From positions 53,161-117,160 of the forward strand of contig NZ_RJVQ01000013.1 of the NCBI RefSeq assembly GCF_003856525.1: DNA of 64,000 nt, in the 5' to 3' direction. The notes below the pieces were generated by a model, which saw nothing but the letters and a program-made list of their open reading frames with translations, did no database searches and was not told the DNA's origin. Source of the DNA: Vibrio viridaestus (GTDB taxonomy: Bacteria > Pseudomonadota > Gammaproteobacteria > Enterobacterales > Vibrionaceae). Both the position numbers and the translations under genes were made by a program. Shown piece by piece: positions 27,319-36,420 of the stretch (position 1 is its first letter; the number at the start of each line of letters is the position of its first letter).

Positions 27319-28128
27319 ATGCTTACTCAACAGATACATTTTTTCGGTGCCGGACAAATGGCTGAAGCGATGATTCGCGCCACAATTAATAGTCAATGCT
27401 TCGCTGCGGATCATATTTCCTGCTTTGATATTCGACCTTCCAGAACAGTCGAACTATCACAGCAATATGGGATACTTGAGCAAGAAGACGTAGCGATAAA
27501 CCTCGCTAATGCGGATATCATCGTACTCGGTGTGCGCCCTCAAGACGATTTAGTTGCTATAGCCAAGATAATTAACCAGCATGCAAAGCCTAACGCCACG
27601 TTAATTTCAATCATCGCAGGTGTTACACTCCAACAACTCGGGGAAAACTTTGGTACTGAACGTCCTATCGCACGTATCATCCCGAATACACTGACTGATA
27701 CAGGGCTGGGTTACACTGGGGCGGTCTATAATGATCTGGTTGATAAAAAAATTGTCGATACCTTCGTAACCAGTTTCGGTAAAGTGATGCATGTTGCCGA
27801 AAATATGTTGGATATTTTTACTGGCTACGGTGTCGCCGGAATTAACTATGTTTACTTATTCATCGAGGCATTAGTCGATGCAGGTGTGTTAGCTGGTATG
27901 CCAAGAGAGCAAGCGAAAGCCATCGCTTATGAAAATCTTATTGGTGCCGTCGAAATGCTCAACCTCAGCAACTGTCACCCACGCCAACTACTTGATATCA
28001 ACAACTCACCGGCAGGTGTCGGAATAAACGGCCTATTTGAACTTAATCAGAGTAATTTTGCCGGTGCAATTCAGAAAAGTGTTCTCACTCAGGTGCGTAG
28101 AACAACTGAACTCGCCAAAGGCAAATAA
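27319..28128 (+). CDS. Divergent pyrroline-5-carboxylate reductase-like protein
   Basis: This 269-residue NAD(P)-dependent reductase resembles ProC. It has a Rossmann motif FFGAGQMAEAM at the N-terminus, the GVRPQD cofactor segment, ARIIPNT near residue 120, and the helical dimerisation domain with YGVAGINYVYLFIEALVDAGV. The C-terminal signature normally read as SPGGTT is SPAGVG here, so the threonines that contact substrate carboxylate are missing. That suggests a different imine substrate or weak activity. The ATG at 27319 follows AAAGGA with 7-bp spacing; starts at 27313 and 27187 are less likely. It is the last gene of the gntR-VOC unit. Confidence 0.85.
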   Translation: MLTQQIHFFGAGQMAEAMIRATINSQCFAADHISCFDIRPSRTVELSQQYGILEQEDVAINLANADIIVLGVRPQDDLVAIAKIINQHAKPNATLISIIAGVTLQQLGENFGTERPIARIIPNTLTDTGLGYTGAVYNDLVDKKIVDTFVTSFGKVMHVAENMLDIFTGYGVAGINYVYLFIEALVDAGVLAGMPREQAKAIAYENLIGAVEMLNLSNCHPRQLLDINNSPAGVGINGLFELNQSNFAGAIQKSVLTQVRRTTELAKGK

Positions 28129-28138
28129 ATCAGACATT

Positions 28139-28169
28139 CCTGCTGCTCGGTTAAGCCACCAGCAGCAGG
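28139..28169. terminator. Hairpin between convergent proC-like and greB genes
   Basis: A 9-bp stem CCTGCTGCT/AGCAGCAGG (28139-28147, 28161-28169) lies in the 49-bp convergent gap. It lacks a clear T-run, so confidence is moderate. Confidence 0.45.
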
Positions 28170-28177
28170 TCAAAGAA

Positions 28178-28654
28178 TTACTTTTCATAAGAAATTGAGT
28201 TAACAAACCACTCTTTGTAACCCTCAGGGGTTTTCACCGCAAATTCGTCATCGACTTCCTTCTTCAATAGCGCTCGAGCCATGGGGGAATCAATCGAAAT
28301 GTAATCTTTTCGATCACCATAAATTTCTTCAGGACCGACGATACGGAATTTTTTTACATCACCCGCTTCGTTTTCTATTTCTACCCATGCACCAAAAAAA
28401 ACCTTTCCTTCCTGCTGTGGCGAATAATCCACAATAGTTAACTCAGGAAGTAATTTGCGTAGAAAACGAACACGCCTATCTATTTGTCTTAAAAGGCGTT
28501 TATTGTATTGGTAGTCAGCGTTTTCTGATCTATCACCCAAGCTAGCCGCCCAGGTAACAATTTTGGTGACTTCAGGACGTTGCTCTTTCCATAAGTAATC
28601 AAGTTCTTGCTTAAGTTTGTTGTAGCCCTCACGGGTAATCAATTTTGTTTTCAA
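28178..28654 (-). CDS. greB: Transcription elongation factor GreB
   Basis: GreB enters the RNA polymerase secondary channel and stimulates cleavage of backtracked RNA. The 158-residue protein has the N-terminal coiled coil with the acidic tip (RSENADYQYNKR) and the FKBP-like C-terminal domain (about 80-158, RIVGPEEIYGDRKDYISIDSPMARALL). The ENADYQYNKR form and length distinguish it from GreA. It is divergent from tex across 226 bp, as in E. coli. Unlike E. coli, ompR is not its immediate neighbour. Confidence 0.96.
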   Translation of the reverse strand: MKTKLITREGYNKLKQELDYLWKEQRPEVTKIVTWAASLGDRSENADYQYNKRLLRQIDRRVRFLRKLLPELTIVDYSPQQEGKVFFGAWVEIENEAGDVKKFRIVGPEEIYGDRKDYISIDSPMARALLKKEVDDEFAVKTPEGYKEWFVNSISYEK

Positions 28655-28880
28655 TCTATTCTCTCTGCAGAATTGAAGTGATTGTTGGTACTTTCAGGTA
28701 TCCGCTTATTTTACTGTTTTATCTGCGTCCTAAAAAATCTCTGACAACCAAATCCGACATTTATTTTACGTTTTGCGCACTACACTAGAAAATGGGGTCG
28801 ATTACCCCCATATAAAACCCATTTAGCGCATTATTTGCGACAATGACATATCTGTAAAAAACATAAAGAGAAGAGCACGG

Positions 28881-31190
28881 ATGAGCCAAGCTATCTGTAA
28901 GATTATCGCGTCAGAACTCAATGTACGCACAGAACAAGTTAATGCTGCGGTTGCCCTAATTGATGACGGCAACACAGTTCCATTCATCGCCCGCTATCGT
29001 AAAGAAGTCACGGGAGGATTGGATGATACTCAACTAAGGACTCTCGATAGCCGGCTGACCTACTTACGCGAGTTAGACGATCGACGTAAAACAATTCTCA
29101 AATCGATCGATGAACAGGGAAAACTAACCGCTGAGTTAAAACAAGAGATAGAACAAGCCGACAGTAAAACACTGTTGGAAGATTTGTACTTACCTTATAA
29201 ACCTAAGCGCCGTACAAAAGGACAAATTGCCATTGAGGCAGGTCTGGAACCTCTAGCAGATTCATTGTGGTCTAACCCAAATCAAAACCCAGATGTTGCA
29301 GCGCAAGAGTTTATCAATCCAGAACTAAGCATTAATGAAGCCAAGGATGCTCTGGATGGTGCACGTGCAATCCTAATGGAGCGAATGGCAGAAGATGCGC
29401 ATCTTCTGGATAAGATTAGACAATACCTAAATCGTAACGCCGTTTTAGTCTCAAAAGTGGTTTCAGGAAAAGAGCAGGAAGGTGAAAAGTTCAAAGACTA
29501 TTTTGAACATGAAGAACGCATCAGTACCGTTCCTTCTCATCGAGCATTAGCGATGCTACGTGGCCGCAACGAGGGAGTATTATCACTATCACTCAATGCC
29601 GATCCCGATCAGGAAGCTGGTAGTCGAGCCGAATCTTATTGTGAAACCATCATTGCTGAACATTACGATATTCATCTAAGCGATGCGCAGGCTGATCGTT
29701 GGAGAAAACAAGTTATCAATTGGGCATGGCGTATCAAAGTCTCTATGCATATGGAAACTGAATTGATGGGCGCAATGAAAGAGCGTGCGGAAATTGAAGC
29801 CATAGAAGTCTTTGCTACTAACCTAAAAGATCTACTAATGGCGGCACCGGCAGGACCTCGTGCAACCTTGGGTCTCGACCCTGGTTTGCGTACCGGCTGT
29901 AAAGTGGCGGTAGTTGACGCCACAGGTAAGGTTTTAGATACCTGTGCGATCTATCCCCATCCACCACAAAAGCAATATGAGCAAGCCATTCAGGTTATTG
30001 GTGCTTTGGTTAAAAAACATAACGTTGATTTAATTGCTATTGGTAATGGAACGGCCTCACGAGAAACAGATGCGTTCGCAGCTGATTTAATCAAACGAGG
30101 CAATCTCAAAGTGCAAAAAATTGTCGTGAGTGAGGCTGGTGCATCGGTCTATTCCGCATCAGAACTTGCTGCGAAAGAATTCCCTGATATGGATGTTTCT
30201 TTACGAGGAGCGGTCTCTATAGCTCGTCGCTTGCAAGACCCATTGGCAGAACTGGTTAAAATCGATCCAAAATCCATCGGTGTTGGTCAGTACCAGCACG
30301 ATGTCAGTCAAACGCTACTCGCCAAGCGATTGGATGCGATCGTCGAAGACTGTGTGAACGCTGTTGGTGTAGATGTAAATACAGCCTCATCAGCACTACT
30401 AACCCGCGTTGCAGGACTATCAACAACGATTGCCCAAAACATCGTTAACTACCGTGATGAAAACGGTCGCTTTAATAGTCGAACCACACTGAAAAAAGTT
30501 CCTCGCCTTGGTCCTAAAGCTTATGAGCAATGTGCTGGATTCTTACGCATTATGAATGGTAAAAATCCACTAGATGCATCAGCAGTACACCCTGAAGCCT
30601 ATCCAGTTGTAGAGAAAATTGCCGATCAGAATAGTAAAAAAATTGGCATGCTCATTGGGGATACAGATTTTCTCAAGCAGCTAAAGGCCATCGACTATAC
30701 CGATGACAATTTTGGTATTCCGACCATAACAGACATCATTAAAGAACTGGATAAACCAGGCCGAGATCCGCGACCTGAGTTTAAAACCGCCACTTTCGCT
30801 GATGGGATAAACGAAGTCTCCGATCTTGAACCAGGAATGGTATTAGAGGGTGTCGTATCGAACGTTGCCAACTTCGGTGCCTTCGTTGATATTGGTGTGC
30901 ATCAAGATGGATTGGTTCACATTTCAGCTCTGACCGATCGTTTTGTTTCCGATCCACGTGAAGTGGTTAAAGCAGGCGATATCGTCAAAGTCAAAGTGAT
31001 GGAAGTCGATATTCAACGTAAACGTATTGCTCTATCGATGCGATTGAATGATGAACCGGGACAGGACAACCGAGCGTCGAAAGCGCCGACATCCCGCAAA
31101 CAGAATCACTCCCAACATCCATCTAAAGAAGCTCAGAACAGTGCTATGGGTGGAGCCTTTGCAGCGGCTTTTGCAAAAGCGAAAAAATAA
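28881..31190 (+). CDS. tex: RNA-binding transcription accessory protein Tex
   Basis: Tex (YhgF) is a large cytosolic nucleic-acid-binding protein that interacts with the transcription machinery. The 769 residues show the Tex N-terminal helical domain, a YqgF-type RNase-like domain (from about 325, [18 protein letters not shown]), helix-hairpin-helix motifs (about 490-560) and a C-terminal S1 domain (about 650-722, [21 protein letters not shown]). A basic low-complexity tail follows the S1 domain. AAGAGAAGAG serves as ribosome site. A strong terminator follows. Confidence 0.97.
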   Translation: MSQAICKIIASELNVRTEQVNAAVALIDDGNTVPFIARYRKEVTGGLDDTQLRTLDSRLTYLRELDDRRKTILKSIDEQGKLTAELKQEIEQADSKTLLEDLYLPYKPKRRTKGQIAIEAGLEPLADSLWSNPNQNPDVAAQEFINPELSINEAKDALDGARAILMERMAEDAHLLDKIRQYLNRNAVLVSKVVSGKEQEGEKFKDYFEHEERISTVPSHRALAMLRGRNEGVLSLSLNADPDQEAGSRAESYCETIIAEHYDIHLSDAQADRWRKQVINWAWRIKVSMHMETELMGAMKERAEIEAIEVFATNLKDLLMAAPAGPRATLGLDPGLRTGCKVAVVDATGKVLDTCAIYPHPPQKQYEQAIQVIGALVKKHNVDLIAIGNGTASRETDAFAADLIKRGNLKVQKIVVSEAGASVYSASELAAKEFPDMDVSLRGAVSIARRLQDPLAELVKIDPKSIGVGQYQHDVSQTLLAKRLDAIVEDCVNAVGVDVNTASSALLTRVAGLSTTIAQNIVNYRDENGRFNSRTTLKKVPRLGPKAYEQCAGFLRIMNGKNPLDASAVHPEAYPVVEKIADQNSKKIGMLIGDTDFLKQLKAIDYTDDNFGIPTITDIIKELDKPGRDPRPEFKTATFADGINEVSDLEPGMVLEGVVSNVANFGAFVDIGVHQDGLVHISALTDRFVSDPREVVKAGDIVKVKVMEVDIQRKRIALSMRLNDEPGQDNRASKAPTSRKQNHSQHPSKEAQNSAMGGAFAAAFAKAKK

Positions 31191-31191
31191 A

Positions 31192-31225
31192 AAAACACCT
31201 ACCTGATACGTCAGGTAGGTGTTTT
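31192..31225. terminator. Bidirectional terminator after tex
   Basis: A perfect 15-bp stem AAAACACCTACCTGA/TCAGGTAGGTGTTTT with loop TACG separates tex from the convergent small gene. The A/T ends suit both strands. Confidence 0.9.
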
Positions 31226-31233
31226 AAGAGTAC

Positions 31234-31707
31234 TTAAAGTACTGCAATTACTTCCGAAGGTGTATTAGGTGCGATTGCATGACCATAATGATATTTTATG
31301 ACCGTTCGTCGTCTTGCCATTTTGCCTTCGGTTATCGCTGCATCAATAATGTGCTTGGGTAACCGAAACCGCATCGCATAACCTTTCCCCTGTTCTTTGC
31401 TGTAAGTGGCTAGAGCAATCAGTTTAAAAAGACGTTCCAACTCGGACTCAGGTTCGGCCTCTCCAGTCGTAATATCAACATCAGACTCTGAGTCAATATC
31501 ATAGCCCGGATGATCTGAGGGATCCCACGCCGTCTGTTTTCGTCTTTTGTCTTCTGCTTTAACTTTCTTCTCAGCACTGGTTTTAGTTAGTTGTACGGTT
31601 GGTGTCACAGGCTCACGAATTTTGTTCTCTCGCGCAGTCTGTTCCGTTGGCACATTCACCGATGGGGCGATAAGTGGCACACTGACATTATTTGGTGACA
31701 CAATCAT
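31234..31707 (-). CDS. Hypothetical protein with disordered N-terminus
   Basis: I do not recognise a family function. The chosen ATG follows an excellent AGGAGGT ribosome site, giving 157 residues; a longer frame from a TTG at 31734 has no such site. The first half is rich in proline, threonine, lysine and acidic residues and is probably disordered. The second half (about 95-157) is compact and basic, with ELERLFKLIALATYSKEQGKG and MARRRTVIKYHYGH. There is no signal peptide or membrane segment. Similar short proteins lie between tex and bioH in Vibrio, as I recall. A 13-bp hairpin lies just upstream. Confidence 0.7.
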   Translation of the reverse strand: MIVSPNNVSVPLIAPSVNVPTEQTARENKIREPVTPTVQLTKTSAEKKVKAEDKRRKQTAWDPSDHPGYDIDSESDVDITTGEAEPESELERLFKLIALATYSKEQGKGYAMRFRLPKHIIDAAITEGKMARRRTVIKYHYGHAIAPNTPSEVIAVL

Positions 31708-31732
31708 AGCCGAAACCTCCTCAGCATCGCCC

Positions 31733-31767
31733 AACTCGTAGGTATTTTCTAATCATACCTACGAGTT
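31733..31767. repeat. Perfect 13-bp inverted repeat upstream of the small orphan gene
   Basis: Arms AACTCGTAGGTAT (31733-31745) and ATACCTACGAGTT (31755-31767) enclose a 9-nt loop. It lies 26 bp before the chosen start codon, between it and bioH. No T-run follows on the minus strand, so it looks like a leader hairpin or a protein-binding palindrome. Confidence 0.7.
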
Positions 31768-31838
31768 AGACATAATATCGACGCATCGGTTTAAACATTT
31801 AGCCAATAGTGATTGTATTTTGCACAATATTGACATTT

Positions 31839-32606
31839 CTATTGGTTAGCGAAACGAATCAGCTCCTCTCTGAACTCGTTCGCCTCAGTAATAAATGGCG
31901 CATGAGACGACTGACTAAATGTAACGCTCTGCGATTCAGGCCACAGATTATCAAGGACTTTAGCAACTTTTACCGGAACCAAACCATCGAGCCTGCCATA
32001 CATTCTTAACATGGGTACAGTAAGCCCACTAAGTGATTCACGTAGATCGATATTTTCAAGCATAGCCAATCCCGCTAAAAGTGCATCAGGATGAGGCTGA
32101 GGGCGTGATAGAACAGCACTTTTTAACTGTTTAACATCATTTCGGGCTGTGGGACTGCCCATTGCCTGTAATGCCATAAATCGCTCGATAGTCAGTTGGA
32201 AATTTTCTGTCAGCTGAGCGGTAAAGTCCGTCAGAACGGTCGGTTGAATACCTCGCCAATCGGATGAGGCTGCAAACTTTGGGGAACTGGCTACCGTCAC
32301 TAATTTACAAACGTACTCAGGGTAATCAAGGGCTATCTTTGAAGCCACCAAACCACCCAGAGACCATCCGACCCAAATCGCATTTTTAGGCGCATTCAGC
32401 AGAACTTTCTCAATCAGCTCATCAAAGCTGATTGCTGGAGTATTCGCGCTGTTCCCGTATCCAGGTAAATCAATTACATGCACTCGAAAATCAGTTTTAA
32501 GCATCTCAGTCATGCTTTCCCAAACCGCGCCATTCATACCCCAACCATGAAGAAACACAATATCATTGCCTATACCATCCACCTGCCAATAAATATCATT
32601 CTTCAT
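31839..32606 (-). CDS. bioH: Pimeloyl-ACP methyl ester esterase BioH
   Basis: BioH removes the methyl group from pimeloyl-ACP methyl ester, ending the synthesis of the pimelate moiety of biotin. The 255-residue alpha/beta hydrolase has the oxyanion segment FLHGWGMNGAVW, the nucleophile elbow GWSLGG (near residue 80), the acid in RLDGLVP and the catalytic histidine in SSHAPFI. The GGAGAG ribosome site selects 32606 over a frame three codons longer. It is divergent from comF, the arrangement seen in E. coli (bioH and gntX). Confidence 0.95.
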   Translation of the reverse strand: MKNDIYWQVDGIGNDIVFLHGWGMNGAVWESMTEMLKTDFRVHVIDLPGYGNSANTPAISFDELIEKVLLNAPKNAIWVGWSLGGLVASKIALDYPEYVCKLVTVASSPKFAASSDWRGIQPTVLTDFTAQLTENFQLTIERFMALQAMGSPTARNDVKQLKSAVLSRPQPHPDALLAGLAMLENIDLRESLSGLTVPMLRMYGRLDGLVPVKVAKVLDNLWPESQSVTFSQSSHAPFITEANEFREELIRFANQ

Positions 32607-32692
32607 GTTCCACACTCTCCTACTATTTCCATACTTTCTGCGTGATAAAACGAAATACCATCAATACCAAATGGGTTGATTGATTAGACGCT

Positions 32693-33391
32693 ATGTTATC
32701 CCAACACTGGAAAAATAACATTCTCCAACGAATAAACCGGTTATGCCATTTATGTGAGCGACCTTTAACGGCCTCTGAATCCCACTGGTGCCAATATTGT
32801 GCAGAATCTTTTACTGGAGTAACACGGTGTCTACGTTGCGGCTTGCCAATAGATAAAGGAAGCGACGTATGTGCGCAATGCCTGCTTACTCCTCCTAATT
32901 GGCATAAGTTGTATTGTTTAGGGGACTATCAGTACCCACTTAACCAGTATATCCATCGGATTAAACATAAAAGCGAGTTTCATTTAGTCCAACCTCTAGC
33001 TGAGTTATTCTGTCACCGACATCCGACCCTTGAACCACCGGAACTGTTCACTTTTGTTCCACTTCACTGGCGTCGATTTTTACTGCGTGGATTTAACCAA
33101 AGTGAGCAAATAGCGGCATACTTTGCACATAGATATGACAGGCCAATAGAATCGATTTTTAGAAAAACACGCCACACCCAACCACAACAACAACTCACAA
33201 AACAAGCCCGTAAAATGAATCTCAAGGCCAGTTTTAAGCTTATTAAACCACTAAAATCGCCCCACATCGCCATTGTTGATGATGTAGTAACAACTGGAAG
33301 TACCATGTCTCTTCTATGTGAAATATTGCTTGAATATGGTGTGAAAAGGATTGATATTTACTGCATATGCCGCACTTCTGCTGGGAATTAA
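32693..33391 (+). CDS. gntX: ComF family phosphoribosyltransferase-like protein
   Basis: This 232-residue protein has an N-terminal zinc-ribbon-like set of CxxC pairs (CHLC, CQYC, CLRC, CAQC; about residues 17-65) and a C-terminal type I phosphoribosyltransferase fold with the PRPP loop VDDVVTTGSTM (about 197-207). It corresponds to ComF/GntX. Members contribute to DNA uptake in naturally competent bacteria, including Vibrio, by a poorly understood mechanism. It is divergent from bioH and upstream of nfuA. Confidence 0.9.
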   Translation: MLSQHWKNNILQRINRLCHLCERPLTASESHWCQYCAESFTGVTRCLRCGLPIDKGSDVCAQCLLTPPNWHKLYCLGDYQYPLNQYIHRIKHKSEFHLVQPLAELFCHRHPTLEPPELFTFVPLHWRRFLLRGFNQSEQIAAYFAHRYDRPIESIFRKTRHTQPQQQLTKQARKMNLKASFKLIKPLKSPHIAIVDDVVTTGSTMSLLCEILLEYGVKRIDIYCICRTSAGN

Positions 33392-33491
33392 ATCTGATAT
33401 CCCAATAATGGAATGAAAAAGGATTGGATCACACTGCTGACAGGAGTAAAATGGCTAACAAATATCCTACAATTTTACTCAGGTATTCGTC

Positions 33492-34079
33492 GTGTCAAAT
33501 TCTATTACTATCACAGAATCAGCTCAAGAGCACTTTGCTAAGCTTTTAGCCCAACAACCTGAAGGCACCAACATTCGTGTATTCGTGGTTAACCCAGGAA
33601 CACAAAATGCAGAATGTGGAGTGTCATACTGTCCCGTTGAAGCAGTAGAAAGCTCTGATACAGAAATCCCTTTTGCTAGTTTTACCGCTTATGTAGATGA
33701 ACTCAGCCTTCCTTTTCTTGAAGATGCAGTGATCGATTTTGTTACTGATAAAATGGGTTCGCAACTTACTTTGAAAGCACCTAACGCGAAAATGCGTAAG
33801 GTATCTGACGATGCACCATTATTGGAGCGCGTTGAATATGCGATTCAAACTCAAGTCAACCCTCAACTAGCTGGTCACGGCGGTCATGTTAGTCTGATTG
33901 AAATATCGGAAGATGGTGTAGCCTTAGTTCAGTTCGGTGGCGGTTGTAACGGCTGCTCAATGGTTGATGTGACCCTAAAAGAAGGGATTGAAAAAGAACT
34001 GCTCGCTCAATTTGCAGGCGAACTCACTGCCGTTAGAGACTCAACTGAGCACGATCACGGCGATCATTCTTACATGTAA
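33492..34079 (+). CDS. nfuA: Fe/S biogenesis protein NfuA
   Basis: NfuA carries and delivers [4Fe-4S] clusters under stress. The 195 residues contain an N-terminal degenerate A-type (HesB/IscA-like) domain (about 1-95) and a C-terminal Nfu domain with the cluster ligands in GGGCNGCSM (CxxC near residues 151-154). The start codon is GTG (VSNSITIT), matching homologue N-termini. A terminator follows. The gene order bioH/comF/nfuA matches E. coli bioH-gntX-nfuA. Confidence 0.97.
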   Translation: MSNSITITESAQEHFAKLLAQQPEGTNIRVFVVNPGTQNAECGVSYCPVEAVESSDTEIPFASFTAYVDELSLPFLEDAVIDFVTDKMGSQLTLKAPNAKMRKVSDDAPLLERVEYAIQTQVNPQLAGHGGHVSLIEISEDGVALVQFGGGCNGCSMVDVTLKEGIEKELLAQFAGELTAVRDSTEHDHGDHSYM

Positions 34080-34090
34080 ATATTCTTTTA

Positions 34091-34119
34091 AAAAAGCTGA
34101 TGTCTCACATCAGCTTTTT
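34091..34119 (+). terminator. Terminator after nfuA
   Basis: A 13-bp stem AAAAAGCTGATGT/ACATCAGCTTTTT with a 3-nt loop is followed by more T residues. Confidence 0.92.
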
Positions 34120-34216
34120 TTTCGCTTATACTTTTATAAGCATATGGATTGTTATTTCAAACTTTTTAAAATTCTCATATAGTTAGAATTCATGTGCAGA
34201 TTAGGAGAAAGGGTGT

Positions 34217-34777
34217 ATGTCTGGCAAATCTAGTCCGGAGATTCTTTCTGTCGAAACGGAAGCTAAATCACGCCTCTTTACGATAGAATCACTGGATCTT
34301 CGCTTTTCCAATGGAGAAAGGCGTACATATGAGCGAATGAAGCCGGTAGGCCGTCATGCAGTCATGATGGTCCCTATCACAGAAAACGGTGACATTCTGC
34401 TTGTAAGAGAATATGCCGCAGGCACTGAGAACTATGAGCTTGGCTTTCCCAAAGGGTTGATCGATCCCGGAGAGTCTTCAGAACAGGCAGCTGTCAGAGA
34501 GCTCAAAGAAGAGATAGGCTTTGGTGCAAATAAACTGACTTACCTGAAAGAAGTAGTACTCGCTCCCTCTTATTTTTCTAGTCGTATGACCCTTTTTATT
34601 GCTGAAGATTTGTATCCGGAGCAATTACAAGGTGACGAACCCGAACCATTAGAGATTGTACGCTGGCCGCTGGCCCAAGCAGAAGAGTTATTAACCCATC
34701 TCGACTTTAGTGAAGCTCGCAGTATTACGGCTCTTCTTTTAGCCCTACGCACAATTAAAAAAAGTGGTATTGAGTAA
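34217..34777 (+). CDS. nudE: ADP compounds hydrolase NudE
   Basis: NudE is a Nudix hydrolase acting on ADP-ribose, NADH and Ap3A-type substrates. The 186-residue protein has the Nudix box beginning GLIDPGESSEQAA and ending RELKEEIGF (about residues 80-102), plus the N-terminal strand region typical of ADP-sugar hydrolases. AGGAGAAAG is the ribosome site. cysQ starts 10 bp after its stop, so the two are co-transcribed, a pairing also found in other gammaproteobacteria. Confidence 0.93.
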   Translation: MSGKSSPEILSVETEAKSRLFTIESLDLRFSNGERRTYERMKPVGRHAVMMVPITENGDILLVREYAAGTENYELGFPKGLIDPGESSEQAAVRELKEEIGFGANKLTYLKEVVLAPSYFSSRMTLFIAEDLYPEQLQGDEPEPLEIVRWPLAQAEELLTHLDFSEARSITALLLALRTIKKSGIE

Positions 34778-34787
34778 GGAGCTCTAT

Positions 34788-35606
34788 ATGGCGGTTGATT
34801 GTTCTAATTTAATACCCGACGTTATCCAGATTGCCCGCTCCGCAGGGCAGATTATCCTCGATTACTACCAAAGTAAGTCCTACGAAGAATACACCAAGAA
34901 AGATGATACCCCTGTCACCAGCGCCGATCTCGCTGCCCATAAATTTATCACCGAAAAACTCAAATCATTAACACCTGACATTCCTGTTTTGTCAGAAGAA
35001 GCAGCCGACATTAGCTTATCAACCCGTTCTGAATGGTCTCGCTATTGGTTGGTTGACCCACTAGATGGTACTCAGGAATTTATCGCTCGAAGTGGCGACT
35101 TTGCGACGATTATTGCTTTGGTAGAAAATAATCATCCAATAATGGGCGTTGTCTACGGGCCAGTATCTGGGGTCACCTACTACGCTTACAAAGGTAAAGG
35201 GGCATGGAAAATTCCGGAAATGTCTGAAAGCGTTAAAATCGCGACTCACCACCATGAAGTACCCAATCAATCAATATCGATTGCGATAAGCCGCAGGCAA
35301 AATATCAACCGGATTACCAATCGACTTAGCACTGCTTGGAACTACGATCTTGTTCCTCTTGGTTCAGCTGCACTCAAAGCATGTTTGGTTGCAGAAGGCG
35401 CAGTTGACTGTTATTTAAGACTAGGGCCAACCGGTGAATGGGATACAGCCGCGACTCAATGTATCGTCGAAGAGGCTGGTGGTACCATAATGAGTACAAA
35501 ACTCGATCCTCTGTCATACAATCTGCGAGAAACGTTAGAGAACCCAAATTTTATTGTTGTAGGTGATCCTGAGTTACCTTGGAATGATATTTTAGAAAAG
35601 AAATAA
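34788..35606 (+). CDS. cysQ: 3'(2'),5'-bisphosphate nucleotidase CysQ
   Basis: CysQ removes the 3'-phosphate from PAP formed during sulfate assimilation. The protein (272 residues) belongs to the inositol monophosphatase superfamily, with the metal site SEEA near residue 67, WLVDPLDGTQEF (about 88-99) and GEWDTAA (about 215-221). The ATG at 34788 follows AAGGAG with 7-bp spacing; a frame eight codons longer would overlap nudE. A terminator follows and separates it from the convergent gsp operon. Confidence 0.95.
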   Translation: MAVDCSNLIPDVIQIARSAGQIILDYYQSKSYEEYTKKDDTPVTSADLAAHKFITEKLKSLTPDIPVLSEEAADISLSTRSEWSRYWLVDPLDGTQEFIARSGDFATIIALVENNHPIMGVVYGPVSGVTYYAYKGKGAWKIPEMSESVKIATHHHEVPNQSISIAISRRQNINRITNRLSTAWNYDLVPLGSAALKACLVAEGAVDCYLRLGPTGEWDTAATQCIVEEAGGTIMSTKLDPLSYNLRETLENPNFIVVGDPELPWNDILEKK

Positions 35607-35615
35607 TGAGTAAAC

Positions 35616-35640
35616 AAAAAGGTGCCTAAGCGCCTTTTTT
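35616..35640 (+). terminator. Terminator after cysQ
   Basis: AAAAAGGTGC-CTAA-GCGCCTTTTTT forms a GC-rich stem with one G-T pair and a T-run. The A-run on the other side may also serve the convergent gspN. Confidence 0.85.
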
Positions 35641-35649
35641 TCTGTCCTA

Positions 35650-36420
35650 TCACCAACTACGGTTGATATTAAATCGATATCCATTTCCGTCTTTGGGCCA
35701 ATTCTGCATAATATCAATTAGTGCAGATGGGACGTTCTGTTTAGGAGTAATACTTCCTTCAGCACCGAACTGCCGCTGTGCTATATGTCCTTGAGCACCA
35801 GACTGCAGCATGACTGACGATTGATTGCCTCTAAAAGCAATGTCGCTACCTTCACAAGATAAATTTACCTTCACCAGTCCAAGATCGTACTCCTGAGAAA
35901 GCACGTTTAGTTCGGCATTATTAAGCTGGATAACTCCTGAGCCGCTAGTACACAATCCCTGCTCTTTCTGCCAAATAAAATTCTGAGCGGTAACCATTCC
36001 ATATCCTGACGCGCTATAAGGTACAGGAAGAGTGAGCTGCTGTACTACTTTGTCGATTGGAAATCGGATAGTGAGAGAATCGATCTCTATCTGTCCAACC
36101 GAAAGGGTCAATTTCCCTTTACCTGAGAGGTCCATACTACTGTTTTGACCAAAGCGAGTATCTAGCGCAAGTTTGCCAAGAAACAGTGCAGGCCAGTCAA
36201 TTTTCCAATTCACTGCTCCTAAATCAACTGTACGATTCCCTTGTTGCCAACGAATGTTGGTCGATTTTCCGTTCCATATTGAACCACTTACATCAGATAC
36301 CACCAGGGCTTTTGGTAGTTTCTGATCAAACAGAAAGATAACCTGTGCCGGAATATGAGCGATTACACTGACAAGAAAAACGGTGAACAGCAAACCACCT
36401 AAAGTCAGTTTATTTCTCAC
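35650..36420 (-). CDS. gspN: Type II secretion system protein N
   Basis: GspN/EpsN is an accessory inner-membrane protein of the type II secretion system. The 256-residue protein has one N-terminal membrane segment (about 5-25) and a periplasmic beta-rich domain. It is the last gene of the 12-gene operon and overlaps gspM by 4 bp. The family is not essential in every secretion system. Confidence 0.9.
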   Translation of the reverse strand: MRNKLTLGGLLFTVFLVSVIAHIPAQVIFLFDQKLPKALVVSDVSGSIWNGKSTNIRWQQGNRTVDLGAVNWKIDWPALFLGKLALDTRFGQNSSMDLSGKGKLTLSVGQIEIDSLTIRFPIDKVVQQLTLPVPYSASGYGMVTAQNFIWQKEQGLCTSGSGVIQLNNAELNVLSQEYDLGLVKVNLSCEGSDIAFRGNQSSVMLQSGAQGHIAQRQFGAEGSITPKQNVPSALIDIMQNWPKDGNGYRFNINRSW

